Source: Phytophthora quininea
Taxonomy: Eukaryota; Oomycota; Peronosporomycetes; Peronosporales; Peronosporaceae
Length of the DNA stretch: 64,000 nucleotides
Assembly (NCBI GenBank): GCA_011947345.1
Contig: JAAVTG010000519.1
Location: 372,001 to 436,000, forward strand
Direction: 5' to 3'
The notes beneath the pieces are model-generated. The model was not told the origin of the DNA, searched no databases, and worked only from the letters and a program-made list of their open reading frames with translations. The translations under genes were made by a program, and so were the position numbers. This document shows, one piece after another, positions 47,239 through 60,088 of this stretch. Position 1 is the stretch's first letter; each line of letters starts with the position of its first letter.

Positions 47239-50200
47239 ATGTCCAACCAGGTTGAAGACGACTTGAACCGCGTGCTTCGCCTGGCACGTGCGGAGGCACG
47301 AACTCAACGGCGTAAAGTTGTCAATAAAACAGTCAACACCAAACGCCAACAACGAGAACCGCCGCAACGACACCGACACGGCCAGCGTATCACGGGCTCA
47401 AGAGAAGAACGCTCGACACTTCTTACAGCGAAACTGAAGGGGCTGTCGGCAATCTACGGGATCGACAGCAACTCTCGACGTCTTGGAGACTGCGCCAACA
47501 AATCTGCACCACGCCAAGAAGACGACGACGATGAAATGCTGCAACAACGACTTGATGCGCGTAGAGCGCTCTACAAACAACACTACGCGGGGGTTCTATC
47601 CACTGCGAGCTCCAAGACACGTACGATCGAGAACTTGCTGGAAGCGGCTGCGAAAGAGGCAAGGGCTTCCAGGTCGATGGGTGTCGGTATTGGAGCTGCA
47701 ATCCTCACCACTACCAACACCATTTTCACCGCAAGCACCATTGAGAACAACGCGATGAGTCTTTGCGCGGAACGAGCGGTGGTGCTGAAAACCTCACCTC
47801 AGGAAAGCCACCACCGACGATCGAAGCTGTTGCAATTTGCAGTGAGCAGCTGGAGATGTTGCCATTTCCGTGCGGTGGCTGTCGTGAACTTCTTGCTAAC
47901 TGTGGAGACTTCCCGGTGTACCTGGTCAATTCTTCAGGCGAATCTGAAGAGACGAGAAGCTCGGCGTTGTTTCCAAGAGCGAGGCACTCAGAGATTACCC
48001 AACGAGTGAGAAATGCTGAGCCATCTTCATCAAGACCAAGACGCTCTATGACAACTTCAACACCTTCGTCTCGAGTTCCGGTAGATGCCAAGGACTGGAG
48101 TATCGACCATGTACTTCAATGGCTAGAAACAGATGTGGAACTTCCTCAGTACCGAGAGGTTTTTGAACGAAATGCTGTCGACGGATGCACGTTGGTTCTT
48201 CTCGAAGCCAGTGACCTGCAGTTGCTGTTGGGTATTTCTCATCCTGTCCACCGTTGCAAGCTCCTAACGCATATTGATCGACTACGAGATCGAGAACTAC
48301 TGGCTCGAGGACTCGACTACACGCAACTGGAAGATTATTTGAGTGTGCTGGATATTGATCGGGTGAGTGCTGTGGCTAAGCTCAAGACGACGTTTGATCG
48401 TCTGGATGCCGATCAAGATGGATTCCTCGACTTTAACCAAGTGAAGCAAGCTCTTTCACGACTACGCTGTACGCTTCCAACAAGCAAAGACGCCGATTCT
48501 TGTTCCGTGGAAGCTTCAGTGCAGGGAGTGGAGCGGCTACTTCGCAGTGAAGAATTGTTCGGGAAAGAGGCTGCAAACTCGGGCAAGGTCTCGTTCCAGG
48601 CATTCACTCGAGCCTTCTCGAAGTTAGCAATGCAGCCAGCAGATACTGCTGACGTTACGAACGGAGCATTCGCAGTACACGCACTCGGACCGAGGCTACC
48701 AATTTTGAACGTGACTGATCTGCGTAAGTGTTTCGACGAACGAGCTGGTGGTGCAAGCGACGCCTCTCTCGACGAGGCAGCGCTCATCCAACTTCTCCAA
48801 GAGCTCGGACAAACCAACTCGGCTAGCGTCAAAGTGGCTCGCGAATGGCTTCAGCTTCAGGACGGAGTCGATGAAAGCAAAGAGACTTTGAATTTTGCCC
48901 AGTTCATGACCAGGTATGCGCAGCTCATGGATCCAGCAACTGAAAAGGGGGAAGCTTCGGGTGTAGCAAGACTCCAGCAGATCTTCACCTCTTTTGAGCC
49001 GGTGACATCAACACGGTGGAAACCTCGCTCGGTTGTACAGCGAGCCTTGTCGACGTTATTCCCCGCAGTCCCTCGCGACGAGATAAACGTTTGGTGCGCC
49101 GCGAACTCGCCGACAAAGTCGTCTGGAGTTCAAACCACTTCGACAATCAGTTTCCCCGAGTTCACGTTAGCATGCCTAGAGTTTGCCGCTGAGAATCATC
49201 ACCGCGAACAGGAAGCTTCGTCCATCAAGTGTTCGCTTCGCAACGATGCGTTGGCTCACCGTAGTCGAGTCGTCCATTTGCACCAGTCTGGCCATGTGCG
49301 AATGTGTCCTCAACCTCGTGAGGATGTGACAGAAGGAAACACACAAAAGCTGCCGAATCAAAGCAACTCGGGTCAGCAAAGTACACGTCGACGGCGAAAT
49401 TGTGATGATGACGACGGAAAATGCGCTGACAATGACGGGAAGGCACAAGACAGCGACGAGGATGAGCCGCAGCGAAATCGTAAGTGTGGACAACGTGACA
49501 GCCAAGTCGACGACGTGTTCAACCGGTTTGCTCAGCGGCATAAGTCCCGTATCCACACGAAAGGAAATGACTCAAAGCAAGACAGCGATTATGATGAAGA
49601 CGACGAATGCAATGTGTTGAACGCGGTTGAGGCGGCTCAAGCTGCATTGGAACTCGGTGCTGCTTTTTCCCGAGAGCAAGTAATGCGTTTTCTAGAACGT
49701 GAAGGTCTCGGCAGACTACGACGGCGAGATATCTCTCGAATAGACTTCAACAGACTTATTAAACGACTTGACGCCAACCAAACACAGCCTCGTGAATTTC
49801 TCCTTGAGCTCAACGATTATATTGCTCCAAGTAAGGCGAGCAAGATCTCGACAAACCGTTCGTCTAGCAAAAGTCCGCGACATCGAGCTTACAAAAGCAA
49901 AATGGACTACGATGAGTTCTTACGCCAGAAGCACGCGATGCGGAACGGTAGTCAGTGGGAAAAAGAGGTCGCTGAACTTCGCCATAAGCAACAACACAAG
50001 GAGAAACGTCGTCACCAGAAGAGCCAACGCCGTCATCGAAGTGATCGCGGTGACAGTGACGACGACGGAAAGCATGACAGCGACAGTAGTGGGTCTGAAA
50101 GAAGCTCTAGCTCCAGTAACGAAGGCGAGTACAGGACACGTCGTCGTACCAGGACACGTTCCTCACGAAGTCGAAGCCGATCGAGGAATACCCGCGCCAC

Positions 50201-51196
50201 AAGAAGAGGATATCGGCACCGAAATCGCTCTGCATCAACTGCTTCAACAGCGTCAGATACATCATCCAACGAGAGTGAACGATCAATCGAACATCGTTCT
50301 CGTCGGCTTGGATTTCAGCCCGGGACCCGCGTAGTGAGTATGATTCACGGTCGAGGCACGATTGAACGTGTCTACAGAGACTACTTCGTTGCTGACGTGC
50401 ATTTCGACAGTGGACGACACTTACGCAATGTAGAGTTCAGCGGCATACGAATTCTAAACCCCGAAGACGACAATGACGCTCCAAAGCGAGGCTTCAACGT
50501 GGGAACTCTTGTCACCATCGCACACAAGGGAACGAAAACTCGTCGTCGAGGTAAAATCATCCTCTGCAGAACCGACGGAACTTTTGACGTTCTCATCAAT
50601 GAGTTTGGTCTCGCTCAAACGCTGAAGCGTATTGCACGAGGTTCTTTGAGTTTGCAAGTATGAAAGCTACCATCTTCCGAGAAGGCGCTCGTGTCACCGT
50701 CAGACAGCGAACCGAGTACCTGCGAGGACGAATTTGTGTCTGTCGTACGGATGGATCGTACGACGTTAAACTTGCTCGGTCTCCGCAAAAATTCTTCAGC
50801 GTCTTGCACCAGAATTGCTGTCTCCTGACGACGAGGAAGATGGAGGTAGTGATGACGACTTTGAAGTGGACGAGAAAGAATCTCCAACCGCACCAAAGGA
50901 GACAAGTCGACCGAGACAAAACGACTCGGACGATGAATTCGAACCCGACTATGCTCGCGGCGACCGAGTCGAAGCTCGGTTTGGTGGACAAACTAGCTAT
51001 TACCGGGGACCATTGAACGAGTACATCCTAATGGCGCGTGCGATATTTCGTACGATGATGGCGACGAGGAGGAACGCGTTGCTCCTCGACTGATTCGACC
51101 GTTAAAACGACCGAAACTGGGAAGACGACAACGACGAAGAGAAAATCGGGCAATGAATCGGACGGATACGAGTCGGATCTCTTTGAAAGCGACTGA
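47239..51196 (+). CDS. Cytidine deaminase-like / SAM / EF-hand / Tudor-like multidomain protein
   Basis: About 1,320 residues from the ATG at 47239. Residues ~134-245 form a cytidine deaminase fold with NNAMSLCAERAV (zinc Cys and proton-shuttle Glu) and PFPCGGCRELL (zinc Cys pair). A SAM domain follows (about 290-350, DWSIDHVLQWLETDVEL). One EF-hand-like loop comes next (DADQDGFLDFNQ, Gln in place of the last Glu). Then a long Arg/Ser-rich region leads to four Tudor/KOW-like barrels near the end (GTRVVSMIHGRGTIERV; VGTLVTIAHKGT; REGARVTVRQR; RGDRVEARFGGQ), and an acidic tail ends at 51196. Five one-base losses break the frame: A4 at ~47788, ~50642, A5 at ~50790, G4 at ~51005, G3 at ~51120. 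Between deaminase and SAM the frame has no stop. It may instead be two adjacent genes, the second starting at ATG 48050. The deaminase would salvage cytidine; the fusion's role is unknown. Confidence 0.65.
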
Positions 51197-51499
51197 TAAT
51201 GCATGCTTGTGAAAAATGAAACACTTTAAACCGGTCATTAGCAGGACGTACACTTTTTCGTACCGTGTTTATCCAGAAAGGCTGACCTTTGTGAAGTCCA
51301 TGGCAGCACGTCGGGTCTCGTCAATTGATTTCTCTACAGACGATAGAGCACGCTGCCAAAACACACTCGAGGAGGTAAACACACACAGTTGGCCGTAAGG
51401 CGCGATATCACTTACCTTTGCTACAGCATACTTCAACTTCAAACAATGTAGATACTTCCCATCGATGGCCAACCCTCATGGTGTTTTTCAGGGGGTATC
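51197..51499. other. Spacer before the LINE fragment
   Basis: No supported gene or motif. Short frames only. Confidence 0.4.
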
Positions 51500-52390
51500 T
51501 ACCGAGCTACGTCCATTCTGGGGTCCAGGGTTGCACTGACGGATATCGCCCAGCTTTATCGACAGCTAACCCAGGTGTTTGAACGGGTATTGCCACACCC
51601 AGAGACAGGTGGAATAAGCGTGGCAACGCGAGGTGCAATGCCGCCGACATTGGGACTGACAGTCGGAAAAACATCTCGGTTCTTCCCAAATCTAAAATCC
51701 CAAGACTGGGACAAATTGTTGCGGCCTGATAGATGCGTGCAACCACACCCCATGAAAGTGCTTGGCTGTCCGCAACGACAGATCCATACTACGTTACAAC
51801 AGATACTCGCCCTCCGCCAGTTTCTTGTTCCTGTTGTCCACGATGTGATGCTGAGAATGTTCTTTGGAGACCTCATTGTCGGATCAAGGCTGTTCTTCCT
51901 CAAGTCGTTAAATCCTACGATTCAACAGTGTGTGAGACGATCATGTGCTGCGATAGAAACAGTAGAGCACTGTTTCTTCTCGTGCCCAGCTCTGACGCAA
52001 ATGTGGTCCCCATTGTGGTCCCCATGGCATAAGGCTTTCGCGACGGAGTTGGATTGGCGATTGCTAATTTTTCCTAAACCACGAGACCTGAATAGGGAGT
52101 GGAGGCAGAACTAAAAGGTGGTCCTGCTACTGTGGCGAGTCCACACTGCGATCGCGTTCCATGCTACGTGGAGGTTGAGAAACGACATACTATTCCGTGA
52201 AACTACAGCTGAAGTACCAAGCGTCCAAAATGTGATGTCCTCTTTTCGACGACACTGTTCATCAATCACCATTCAGCGGAGCTTGAGATTGACGACAAAA
52301 TTGTAACCTCTGTTCTGGAGAAGTTAGGCTTTGACCCACCTGCGCCGCGAAACACACTACCAGCAAGTCACGTTTGGATTCCACGAAACT
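51500..52390 (+). mobile_element. 3' fragment of a non-LTR retrotransposon (LINE)
   Basis: A plus-strand frame (about 51575-52114) carries the C-terminal end of a reverse-transcriptase polyprotein. Its zinc-binding block CAAIETVEHCFFSCPALTQMW is the RVT zinc-binding pattern found after the RT domain. A second short frame goes on after a stop (about 52118-52306). The RT domain itself is missing, so the copy is 5' truncated, the usual fate of LINE insertions. No poly-A tail was seen. Confidence 0.65.
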
Positions 52391-52459
52391 AAGCAGCAGA
52401 ACGACTAAGTAGTATACGATCGTAGCTAGAAAAACGGTTTATCCGACTGGTTAATCAAC

Positions 52460-54700
52460 TTAAATTTCTTTCTCCAACTTCAAACAATGCTGTGAAAGCG
52501 CATCAAGGCTCTCCTGGAATGCGATGTCGTTCATGGAATGCTGAACCTCTTTCAATTCAGGGTCGTCAGAGTTGAACAACTTGTTCATCGCCAAAAACAA
52601 CGCCGAGTCCGAGTGTCCTCGCTCTGTGTCCGACGTCTCCAGTTTTGTTAGCGCATCTTTAAACTTCGACGACCAGGGTCATACGGCTCCACTAGTAGCT
52701 CCACCCGTGTTTTGGGTTTGTACACTGGCGAATTTCTTCGACAGACTCTTTCAACTCATTTGCTTTGGCTCGAAGATTTTCAACGCGGGTCAGGTGTAGA
52801 GAGAATGCGCGACTTGCCACTTCCCTAGTTTTCGTGCGGTTTCTGTTTGAATTCCCTTTGCATCTGTGACTTCCTTGCAAATGGCTTGCAGTTGCTCAGT
52901 CGTAGGCACCTTCAAAAGTCAGCGGCAAAACGTGAGCAAATATGCATTCGCAACATAAGCAATAACGCTTACCACTTCAAAACGGAACAAATCTTTCGTA
53001 GGCAAATCTCCAAGCATGTTGATGATCTGAACAATCCCAGCTCGAAGTTGCGGGTCGTTTCCGCCAACCTTTCGAACGAGTGAACGCATGACTTCTTCAA
53101 GTGGTGCTTGCAAATGTTCTCTTTCAGAATCGCGGAAGCCTTGTAGATCAATCACTCTGCTGGTCCAAGTCGCGAATAAAGGTTGTTTATTCTGCAGGAG
53201 GTCTTGAACAACATCCATAAGGATGTCTTCAGGGCTACGAAATGTATGATCTACACCCGTTTCTGCTATCACTCCTGTTTGAGTTTCTCGTTGAGAGGAT
53301 GGGATTCTTGAATCATCAACGCTATCATCCGGCGTACTAGCGTATAGTTCCAGCTCTGTGTCGTTATTCGAGTCTTCTTCGATGTTGCAAATGAAGTTAT
53401 TTGTTGTGTCGGTCTTTCGTCGTTTTGTACGCGGCACACTCTGTCTGTTTGGTGATGGCACAGGCGCAGTGGTTTGCGGATTAGTAACTACCTGTCGGCG
53501 ACGATCAGAACACTGAGGACGAGTTGTGGCAGACGACATCGGTGGCCTTCGCGCACCAGCTTGGCGAAGTGGCAGTGAAGATCTTGAGACGTCAACATCA
53601 GGAGCGTCTTCTACCACCACTGGACGTGTACTCCTTTCATGGTCACCAAGAACCACACTCGTCTCCGCAGGTATTCTCTTGCCATAATGCACATGCTTCG
53701 GGTCATTCATCCAATCTTGCTGCCTCAAGTTAAAGGCGCCCCCATCCCTCTTGTACAACCTGTACGCCTGACAAAACGTTTTGCCGCGTGCTCTCGGATT
53801 CCACCTCTACAAACACAAGTGGCAAGACCGGTAAAACAATTACCATCAGGTATTCACCTCGTCGCTCCTTTGCGAATTGAGTGCGCCGGCTAATCTCGTC
53901 AATTTCCCGTTCGGTCCTCCGTCCATGCGACTTCACTTCGGTCACACGAGCTCCAACCACAGTTCCTGGTGGCAGTGAATTTAGCCTCTCCAGCGTGCGC
54001 TTCATCCAAGGAATGCCTTCTGAGCGCTGAAACCAGTCATGATTAATGTCCGACAGTTCGAGAATATCGTTTTCTCTTGGTCCCGCACGCCACGCAGGAC
54101 CGTTTTCAGCCACACTCGTCACATACCAGGAGCCTTTATTGTAGCGCTTGTCGTCGTAAGCGACAGCATATCCGAGGGTGGGTTCTGCCGAACTCCACCG
54201 ATACATGACAAGCTGGAATATGATTAGCTTAGCCCACGAAATAAATGCTAACTGAAGTATATGAAGACTCACCCAAAGCGACTTGTCATCTACTGGAAAA
54301 TGTTGTTCACTAATTGTTTCTCCATCAAACTCGAGGATGTAGCGAGCAAGGTCCTTGCAGATCTGAGCACAATGCGCGGGATCCTTTTGAGACTGCTGCT
54401 GACTGTCCTCAGCTAGAGATTTCTGCTCATAAGACGTTAGTTTTGCTCACAAAAGCTTTAAAGCCGCTGGCAGTCTTACCTTTTTCGTCTGATGGCTTCG
54501 AATCGGGTTTTACACGAAGTTGGAATTGGATTTGTCTTGGTGACTCGGATACGAACGACAGAGCGAGGGTGGACCATTTTCAGTTTGTCAAGGGTTCTCT
54601 CACTCCAGCGATAGATTGGAGACGGATCAGCAGATTCCGCAAGGACGGAATAACTCTTGAGGACGTCTCCACATTCCATGCCTGCGGTGGCTGCGGATCC
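52460..54700 (-). pseudogene. PDZ-like domain protein, introns kept, two frame breaks and one stop
   Basis: Minus strand. The first exon (about 54700-54480) holds a PDZ-like tail (GMECGDVL, then RSVVRIRV). Introns at 54426-54479, 54213-54272 and 52910-52972 have GT..AG ends (54-63 bp). The second PDZ-like unit reads TLGYAVAYDDKRY, NGPAWRAGPRENDILEL and PGTVVGARV. After a shift near 53790 comes a long low-complexity middle with basic RTKRRKTD. The last exon is a coiled coil (ENLRAKANELKESVEEI) and ends LSQHCLKLEKEI at 52460. Breaks are a missing G near 52825 and an in-frame TGA near 52680. Upstream of 54703 a TAA cuts off the expected beginning of the first PDZ unit. It could be an intact gene with a few sequence errors and a missed 5' exon. 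Confidence 0.5.
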
Positions 54701-54801
54701 TTATGGGTCAACTAGATTGGCCACACAGATGAGTCTGGAGTTCCCGTCGCTTTTTCATCGACTTGCAGCCCCATCCAACCGCAGTTCTCGACCCTGCTTG
54801 T

Positions 54802-55197
54802 ATGACTCAGGAAAAGCTGCAGCAGCATATTAGAATACTTTTCAAGAGGGCTGTCGTCTTGTTCTGCACGATGCGCACCGTCGTCGTCGTTGCAGGCATC
54901 TTTTCACTGTTTGCTGAGGCGTCCACTCGTGCGATGAAAGATCTCGTCGAGATATCCATCAGCCGGACACTTCAGTATGGAGCTCGTGGGCTCGTGCAGA
55001 TGGAACTCGACCGAAGCGGTTATCAAGCATGGTACTTGCATGATCCTCCGAGCCCCGTCAACTTGTACGACGACGATCTGCGATTATGCTTTGACCAGAA
55101 AATGTACATGTTGCTACTTGCTCGTCCACAGACCGACGGCGCAGAACTTCTCAACGGTCCGCATTGGACCGATCCAAGACTCAACTCAGCGCAGTAG
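54802..55197 (+). CDS. Hypothetical protein fragment
   Basis: An open frame from the ATG at 54802 (a second ATG at 54871 opens the hydrophobic MRTVVVVAGIFSLFAEA). It goes on with LVEISISRTLQYGARGLVQM and RSGYQAWYLHDPPSP and ends LNSAQ. Composition looks coding. It stops just 35 bases before the ABCC start, in the space where a promoter would be expected, so it may be a fragment of an older gene. No family is recognised. Confidence 0.35.
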   Translation: MTQEKLQQHIRILFKRAVVLFCTMRTVVVVAGIFSLFAEASTRAMKDLVEISISRTLQYGARGLVQMELDRSGYQAWYLHDPPSPVNLYDDDLRLCFDQKMYMLLLARPQTDGAELLNGPHWTDPRLNSAQ

Positions 55198-55232
55198 GCA
55201 ATTGAACCTCGAGGGTGCACGTGTCAATCACC

Positions 55233-58200
55233 ATGTCTAGCAAGCTGCAGACCGACAAGAATCAGAGCTGCTATGGCACATTCAAAACCGAGGATACGAA
55301 CCACCACCAAGCTTCTGCTGCTGGTGGTCCCTCCTTCTGGTCGAAACTTTTCTTTCGCAAGCCTGATGGAGCTCGGCAACACTCGGCAGCTCAACGAAGC
55401 CGATTTATTTCAACTCGACAGAGAGACCCATTCAGCTGCAGCGTTCCAAGACTTTTACAGCACTATGAACGACACAACAAGTCGGTCGTGAAGACAATCG
55501 TGGCTGCCTATGGCAGACAATTCCTGTTGGGAGGGGTCTGCATGCTCGTGTCGACTGGTAGCAGCGTGTTCGCCCCAGCAGTGTTGCATCACATGATCAC
55601 AGCTTTTGGTGAGCCTGAGATCGACCTGTTCGACCTCAGCCTTTGGCTCGGAGTCTTCTTCGCCTTAAAACTCGTGAACGCCGTGGTCACGGCCCACAGT
55701 CGTTACTATCTGGAGGTTGTTGCGACGCGGATGGCAGTGGCATTGAAGGCGCTGCTGTTTCGGAAGGCTATGTGTCGCAGTATTCAAAGCAAAGACGACA
55801 CTAAAGTCGTAGACATCTTGAACCTCTTCTCGTCTGACGTCAACAACATCCTGTGGGCAGCTTTCGATGTCAACATGCTGTGGGTCACACCCATCCAGAT
55901 CATCGTAGTCGTTTACATGCTCCACTACGTGATCGACGTTGCTGCATTTGCTGGTCTCGCAGTCATCGCAGTTTTCATGCTCGCCAGTTTTGGCATCGCC
56001 AAACTTTCAGGCAACGAATATGATAATGTCATGAAGTACAAGGACGACCGCATGAAGACCACCAAGGAAGTGTTTGGCGCCATCCAGATCATCAAGTTGA
56101 ACGCTTGCGAGAACAAATTCGCAGACAAAATCATCAAGCAGCGTGGTACAGAATTGTCAGCCTTGAAGAGGTTCATTTATTTGACGTCAGCCAACACCTT
56201 CACACTGTGAGCATCTCCGTTGTTGGTCTCGACCGTGTCGTTCGCGGTGTATTCGATTGTCATGGAACAAGAGCTCACAGCTGCCAAAGTGTTCACTGCG
56301 ATCGCTCTCTTCAACGCCATCCGAGACCCACTGCGAGACCTACCTTCTGTAATCCAAGAGTGCATCCAGGCCAAGATCTCTCTTAACCGCTTCTCCGACT
56401 TCATGTCCGTGGCTGAGCTCGACTCGAAAAATGTGGTTTGAAATGACCCCACCCAGCCGAGTGATGTGATGGTATTGATTGACAATGGAGCGTTTGGTTG
56501 GAATGATACAGTAAGCGTCCCTCTTTTTGGTTGGGCGCTGTCGTCAGATGCCTACTAAGTTCCGGAGATGCAGCCCAGCTGTGTTGAGCTTCGCCAAGTC
56601 GATGTAACTCCTGGTCAGTGGGCAGCAGCCGATGGACAACAAGAAGGTAGTCGCTAGCTAATCTGAGTAATAAAGTTATCTGTCCTACGTTGACTACCTC
56701 CTAAATCGGTCGGCGTTACTTGACTCGAACAGGGGTGGCGCTGATTGAGGTGCCGTGCGTCGCCGGGCTCACGGGCTATGATACCGTGGAGGCTGGTTAC
56801 CACTGGCGCCTCCGACGCGGCGTACGGGCGCGGGGGCTACGATACCGCTCACTCGTGCTAGTGCGAGCTCTGATACCGCCGGTTGGGATTGCCGCCACCT
56901 GTGTCGACAGTCGTCTGCAACGTAGGAATTAATAGACACCTTGGCCTGGTTGTTGTTCGTGTTTGATCTTCTCTGCTAAATGTAAACTAAACTGCCTACC
57001 TCATGCATGCACGGATCGACCTTTGGCTTTGTGCGATCTTGTTCTCGTCAGCTGTTTTGTCCGCGGAAGGTCGTCGCAGTTGCCCTCTGAGGGTCTCGGT
57101 TGCCAGCCCCCTCTTCCGCATCGTTATTAGTTACTGCGGAAGCTGCCGACGCGTGGTCTTCACCTCGGTCCGGGTAGTCCTGTGCCGCTCAACCCGCTGG
57201 CCGCCCGGACCGATACGTCGCCGCATGCTGCTCATAGTAGTCGTAGTAACTCGCTCAAAATAATCACCAGTTGAAAACCCGTGCATATTACTATACACTG
57301 CTGCTAAACACATCAATCTCACTGCGAAGAAAGGTGATTTTGTAGTCGTCCATGGAGTTGTCAAAAGTGGCAAGTCATCGGTGTGTTCGGTGCTTCTTGG
57401 TGAGATGAAGAAGTCGTCGGACAGCGTATTTGTTTGAGGCCGCATTAGTTACTACTAACAGCAGACGTGGATCCAGAACCTTACTATTCGTGAGAACATT
57501 TTATTCGGTTTTCCATATGACAAGGAAAAGTATCTACGTGTAGTTAAAGCCTGTGGACTGCTGCCGAACTTGAAACAGTTTCCTGTAGGAGATGCCACCG
57601 AGATCGGAGAGAAAGGAATTGATCTTTCTGGAGGACAAAAGGCTCGCGTTTGTTTGACTCGCGCGTGCTACTCAGACGCAGACATTTTCCTGTTGGACTC
57701 ACCATTGGCCGCAGTTGACGCGGTTGTGCAGAGTCAAATCTCCCGAGACTGCATTTGCAATCTTCTGGCGGACAAGACGGTGGTGCTAGTGACCCATTCC
57801 GCTGACATTATTGCTAGTGAGGTTGCCAATACGAAGGTTTTGGTGAAAGACGGTCAGCTGAAGATCACAAGACAAGAAATTCGCCAACCTAGACGTTCAT
57901 TCATCCCCGATCTACCTGTGGAGGACCCCCATGAAAAATTAATTGACGAGAAGACCGATAAAAACGTTGGCCGCCTTGTGGACGATGAAGAACGACACGA
58001 AGGTCGAGTGTCCGGACAAGTGTTCTTACGCTACTTTAACTCTCTCGGTGGCGTTAAAGTCTGTGTCTTCCTTTGGTGGTGTAAACATTTTGGCAAGTGT
58101 TCCAGATCGGCAGTGACCTGTGGCTCAGTCACTGGACAAGTAAAATAGATAGGTCCTACAACCAAGACGAGACCGTGTACAACATGAAGGTTTACTCGTG

Positions 58201-59846
58201 CCTGGGAGGTGGAGCGACATTCATGGTTTTACTTCGGTCGGTAATGATTGTGACTGCCGGACTCCGTGCATCACGGAACCTCTTTAGCAGCATGACAACG
58301 TCGCTACTGCGGTCCCCACTTCGCTTCTTCGACACGAATCCAATCGGCCGCATCACGAATCGCTATGGCGACGACATGTCCGTAGTCGACTCCAATATCC
58401 TGTCCATATTCGGAGCATTTCTTGGCCTGCTTTTCGTCACGGTGTTCCAGCTTGCCACGGCCGTTTACATGATGAATTTCTTGGGAATCCTGATCATCCC
58501 GCTCGTCTGGGTGTATGTCAAAACCACAAACCTTTACGTCGATCCGTCGCGAGAAATGGCTCGACTGTCGAAAGTTTCCTCGTCTCCGATCCTCAGCCAC
58601 GTTGCCAAGTCGGAAAAAGGTGTGGTTGTGATCCGGTCGTTTGGTGAAGAAGCGGTGGCTCGAATGATCAACGAGAACGTCGGCCGCAACGATTTGAACA
58701 GCAGATGCTGGATCGCGGAAGTGACGACGCAGCAATGGCTTAAACTCCAGATGCAGCTTATCGGCAGTGCGGTCGCATTCCTTGCCGTGTGGGGGCTCGT
58801 GTATCTAAGAGACTTCTTGTCTCCAGGCATGGCTGCACTGGTATTCGTCTACGTTCTCAGTGTTGACAGCACTCTGTCGAGTCTTGGTCAGGAGTGGGCG
58901 TGGATGGAGATTGAAATGGTGAGTCCTGAGCGCATTCTCGAGTACGCATCGCTTCCAACAGAAGAAGCTCGACGACCGCTGATCGTCGAGCCTGATGCTG
59001 CTTGGCCTCGTTCTTCCGCCATCCAATTCCAAAACGTCGTCTTCAACTACAAACAGGGTGGAGCACCAGTACTCAAAGGTCTGTCCTTCAGCATCAACAA
59101 CAACGAGAAGATTGGCATTGTCGGTCGTACCGGAGCCGGTAAATCGAGTCTGACCATGGCGCTGTTCCGTATGAATGAGCTGTTAGCTGGCAAAATTGTG
59201 ATTGACAGTGTGGACATTGCGTCGATGCCATTGCGGACGCTCCGATTCAACTTGTCCATCATCCCTCAGTCTCCGGTGCTGTTCAAAGAACGATTGCGAG
59301 GTTACATGGACCCGTTTGACGAGTACAGTGATGTCGACATTTGGTCGGTGTTGGAGAAGGTTGGCATGAAGGAGCAGGTCTCAGCTCTGGAGAACCAGTA
59401 CATGAACGAACTGACTGAGAACGGCGAGAATTTCAATGTGGGCGAGCGACAAATGTTGTGCATGGCTCGAGCGTTGCTGACGAGGAGTCGAATCGTGGTC
59501 ATGGACGAACCCACGGCCTCGATTGACCTCGCGACGGAGAAGAAGCTGCAGCAGGTGGTCACCCGAGTTCCGAGCCGCCACGGTGCTGACGATCGCTCAT
59601 CGGCTGGAAACGGTGCTAGACTCGGACCGCATCCTGGTGCTAAGCGACAGTCGGCTGGTGGAGTTCGACACGCCTCGGGATCTGGTGAAGGATACGGGTG
59701 TGTTCTACGAACAGGCAAAGGAAGGGGATATCTCGACAGACTGCACGAGGCACCCGCCAAATGACCGCCATCAATTCGTCGACGACGGCAACGTCAACGA
59801 TCCAAAGCCGCGCAGTCAACAAACACGTCGGTCGAGTAAACGATGA
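55233..59846 (+). pseudogene. ABC transporter, subfamily C (MRP-type), inactivated
   Basis: A full-length ABCC layout is present: TMD1 (about 55480-56400), NBD1 (57310-57840, LSGGQKARVCLTRA, IFLLDSPLAAVD), TMD2 (58190-58900) and NBD2 (59090-59700, Walker [35 protein letters not shown]). It is dead. In-frame stops stand at 56208, 56439, 57435, 57456 and about 58070. Frameshifts lie near 55353, 55462, 58065 and 59565. NBD1's Walker A reads GVVKSGKSS, losing a glycine. A roughly 0.78-kb insertion splits the gene between TMD1 and NBD1. The stops are mostly single transitions (TGG or CGA to TGA). Intact relatives pump glutathione conjugates and drugs. Unlike the other broken genes here, this one cannot be explained by sequencing error alone. 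Confidence 0.88.
56511..57292. mobile_element. Insertion in the ABCC pseudogene, LTR-retrotransposon-like fragment
   Basis: The insertion is flanked by the 5-bp word ATACA at 56506-56510 and 57293-57297, a likely target-site duplication. The ABCC protein sequence resumes directly after it. Inside, a stretch from 56582 (TGTTGAG) to 56731 (CTCGAACA) has TG..CA ends like a short LTR. On the minus strand GGTATCAGAGC (56867-56877) matches the tRNA-Met primer site used by many Copia elements. No integrase or RT is present. The pieces do not form a complete element, so the class is tentative. Confidence 0.5.
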
Positions 59847-60088
59847 ACCACCCGAAAAATGGTTGACGTGTCGGTCAAGGCAACTTCAAGACGACGAAAA
59901 GCGATGGTAAATAAATTCCTCCTTCGCTGCTATTATTTGGAAGCTCCTTTCAATCTCTTCAGTACGAATGGACGGTGCGATCATAATGAGCAGACCAGAG
60001 CAACCGCCGATACAACTTGCATCTTCATGGCATTCCCGAAGCACAACCAAAGTGTTGACGTCAAATGAAAACCAGGTCACATAAATAT

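Noticed and set aside
56511..57292. A genuine intron inside the ABCC gene
   Set aside because: It begins GTAAGC but is far longer than the introns here, has no AG at the right end, and is bounded by a direct ATACA repeat, which fits an insertion better.
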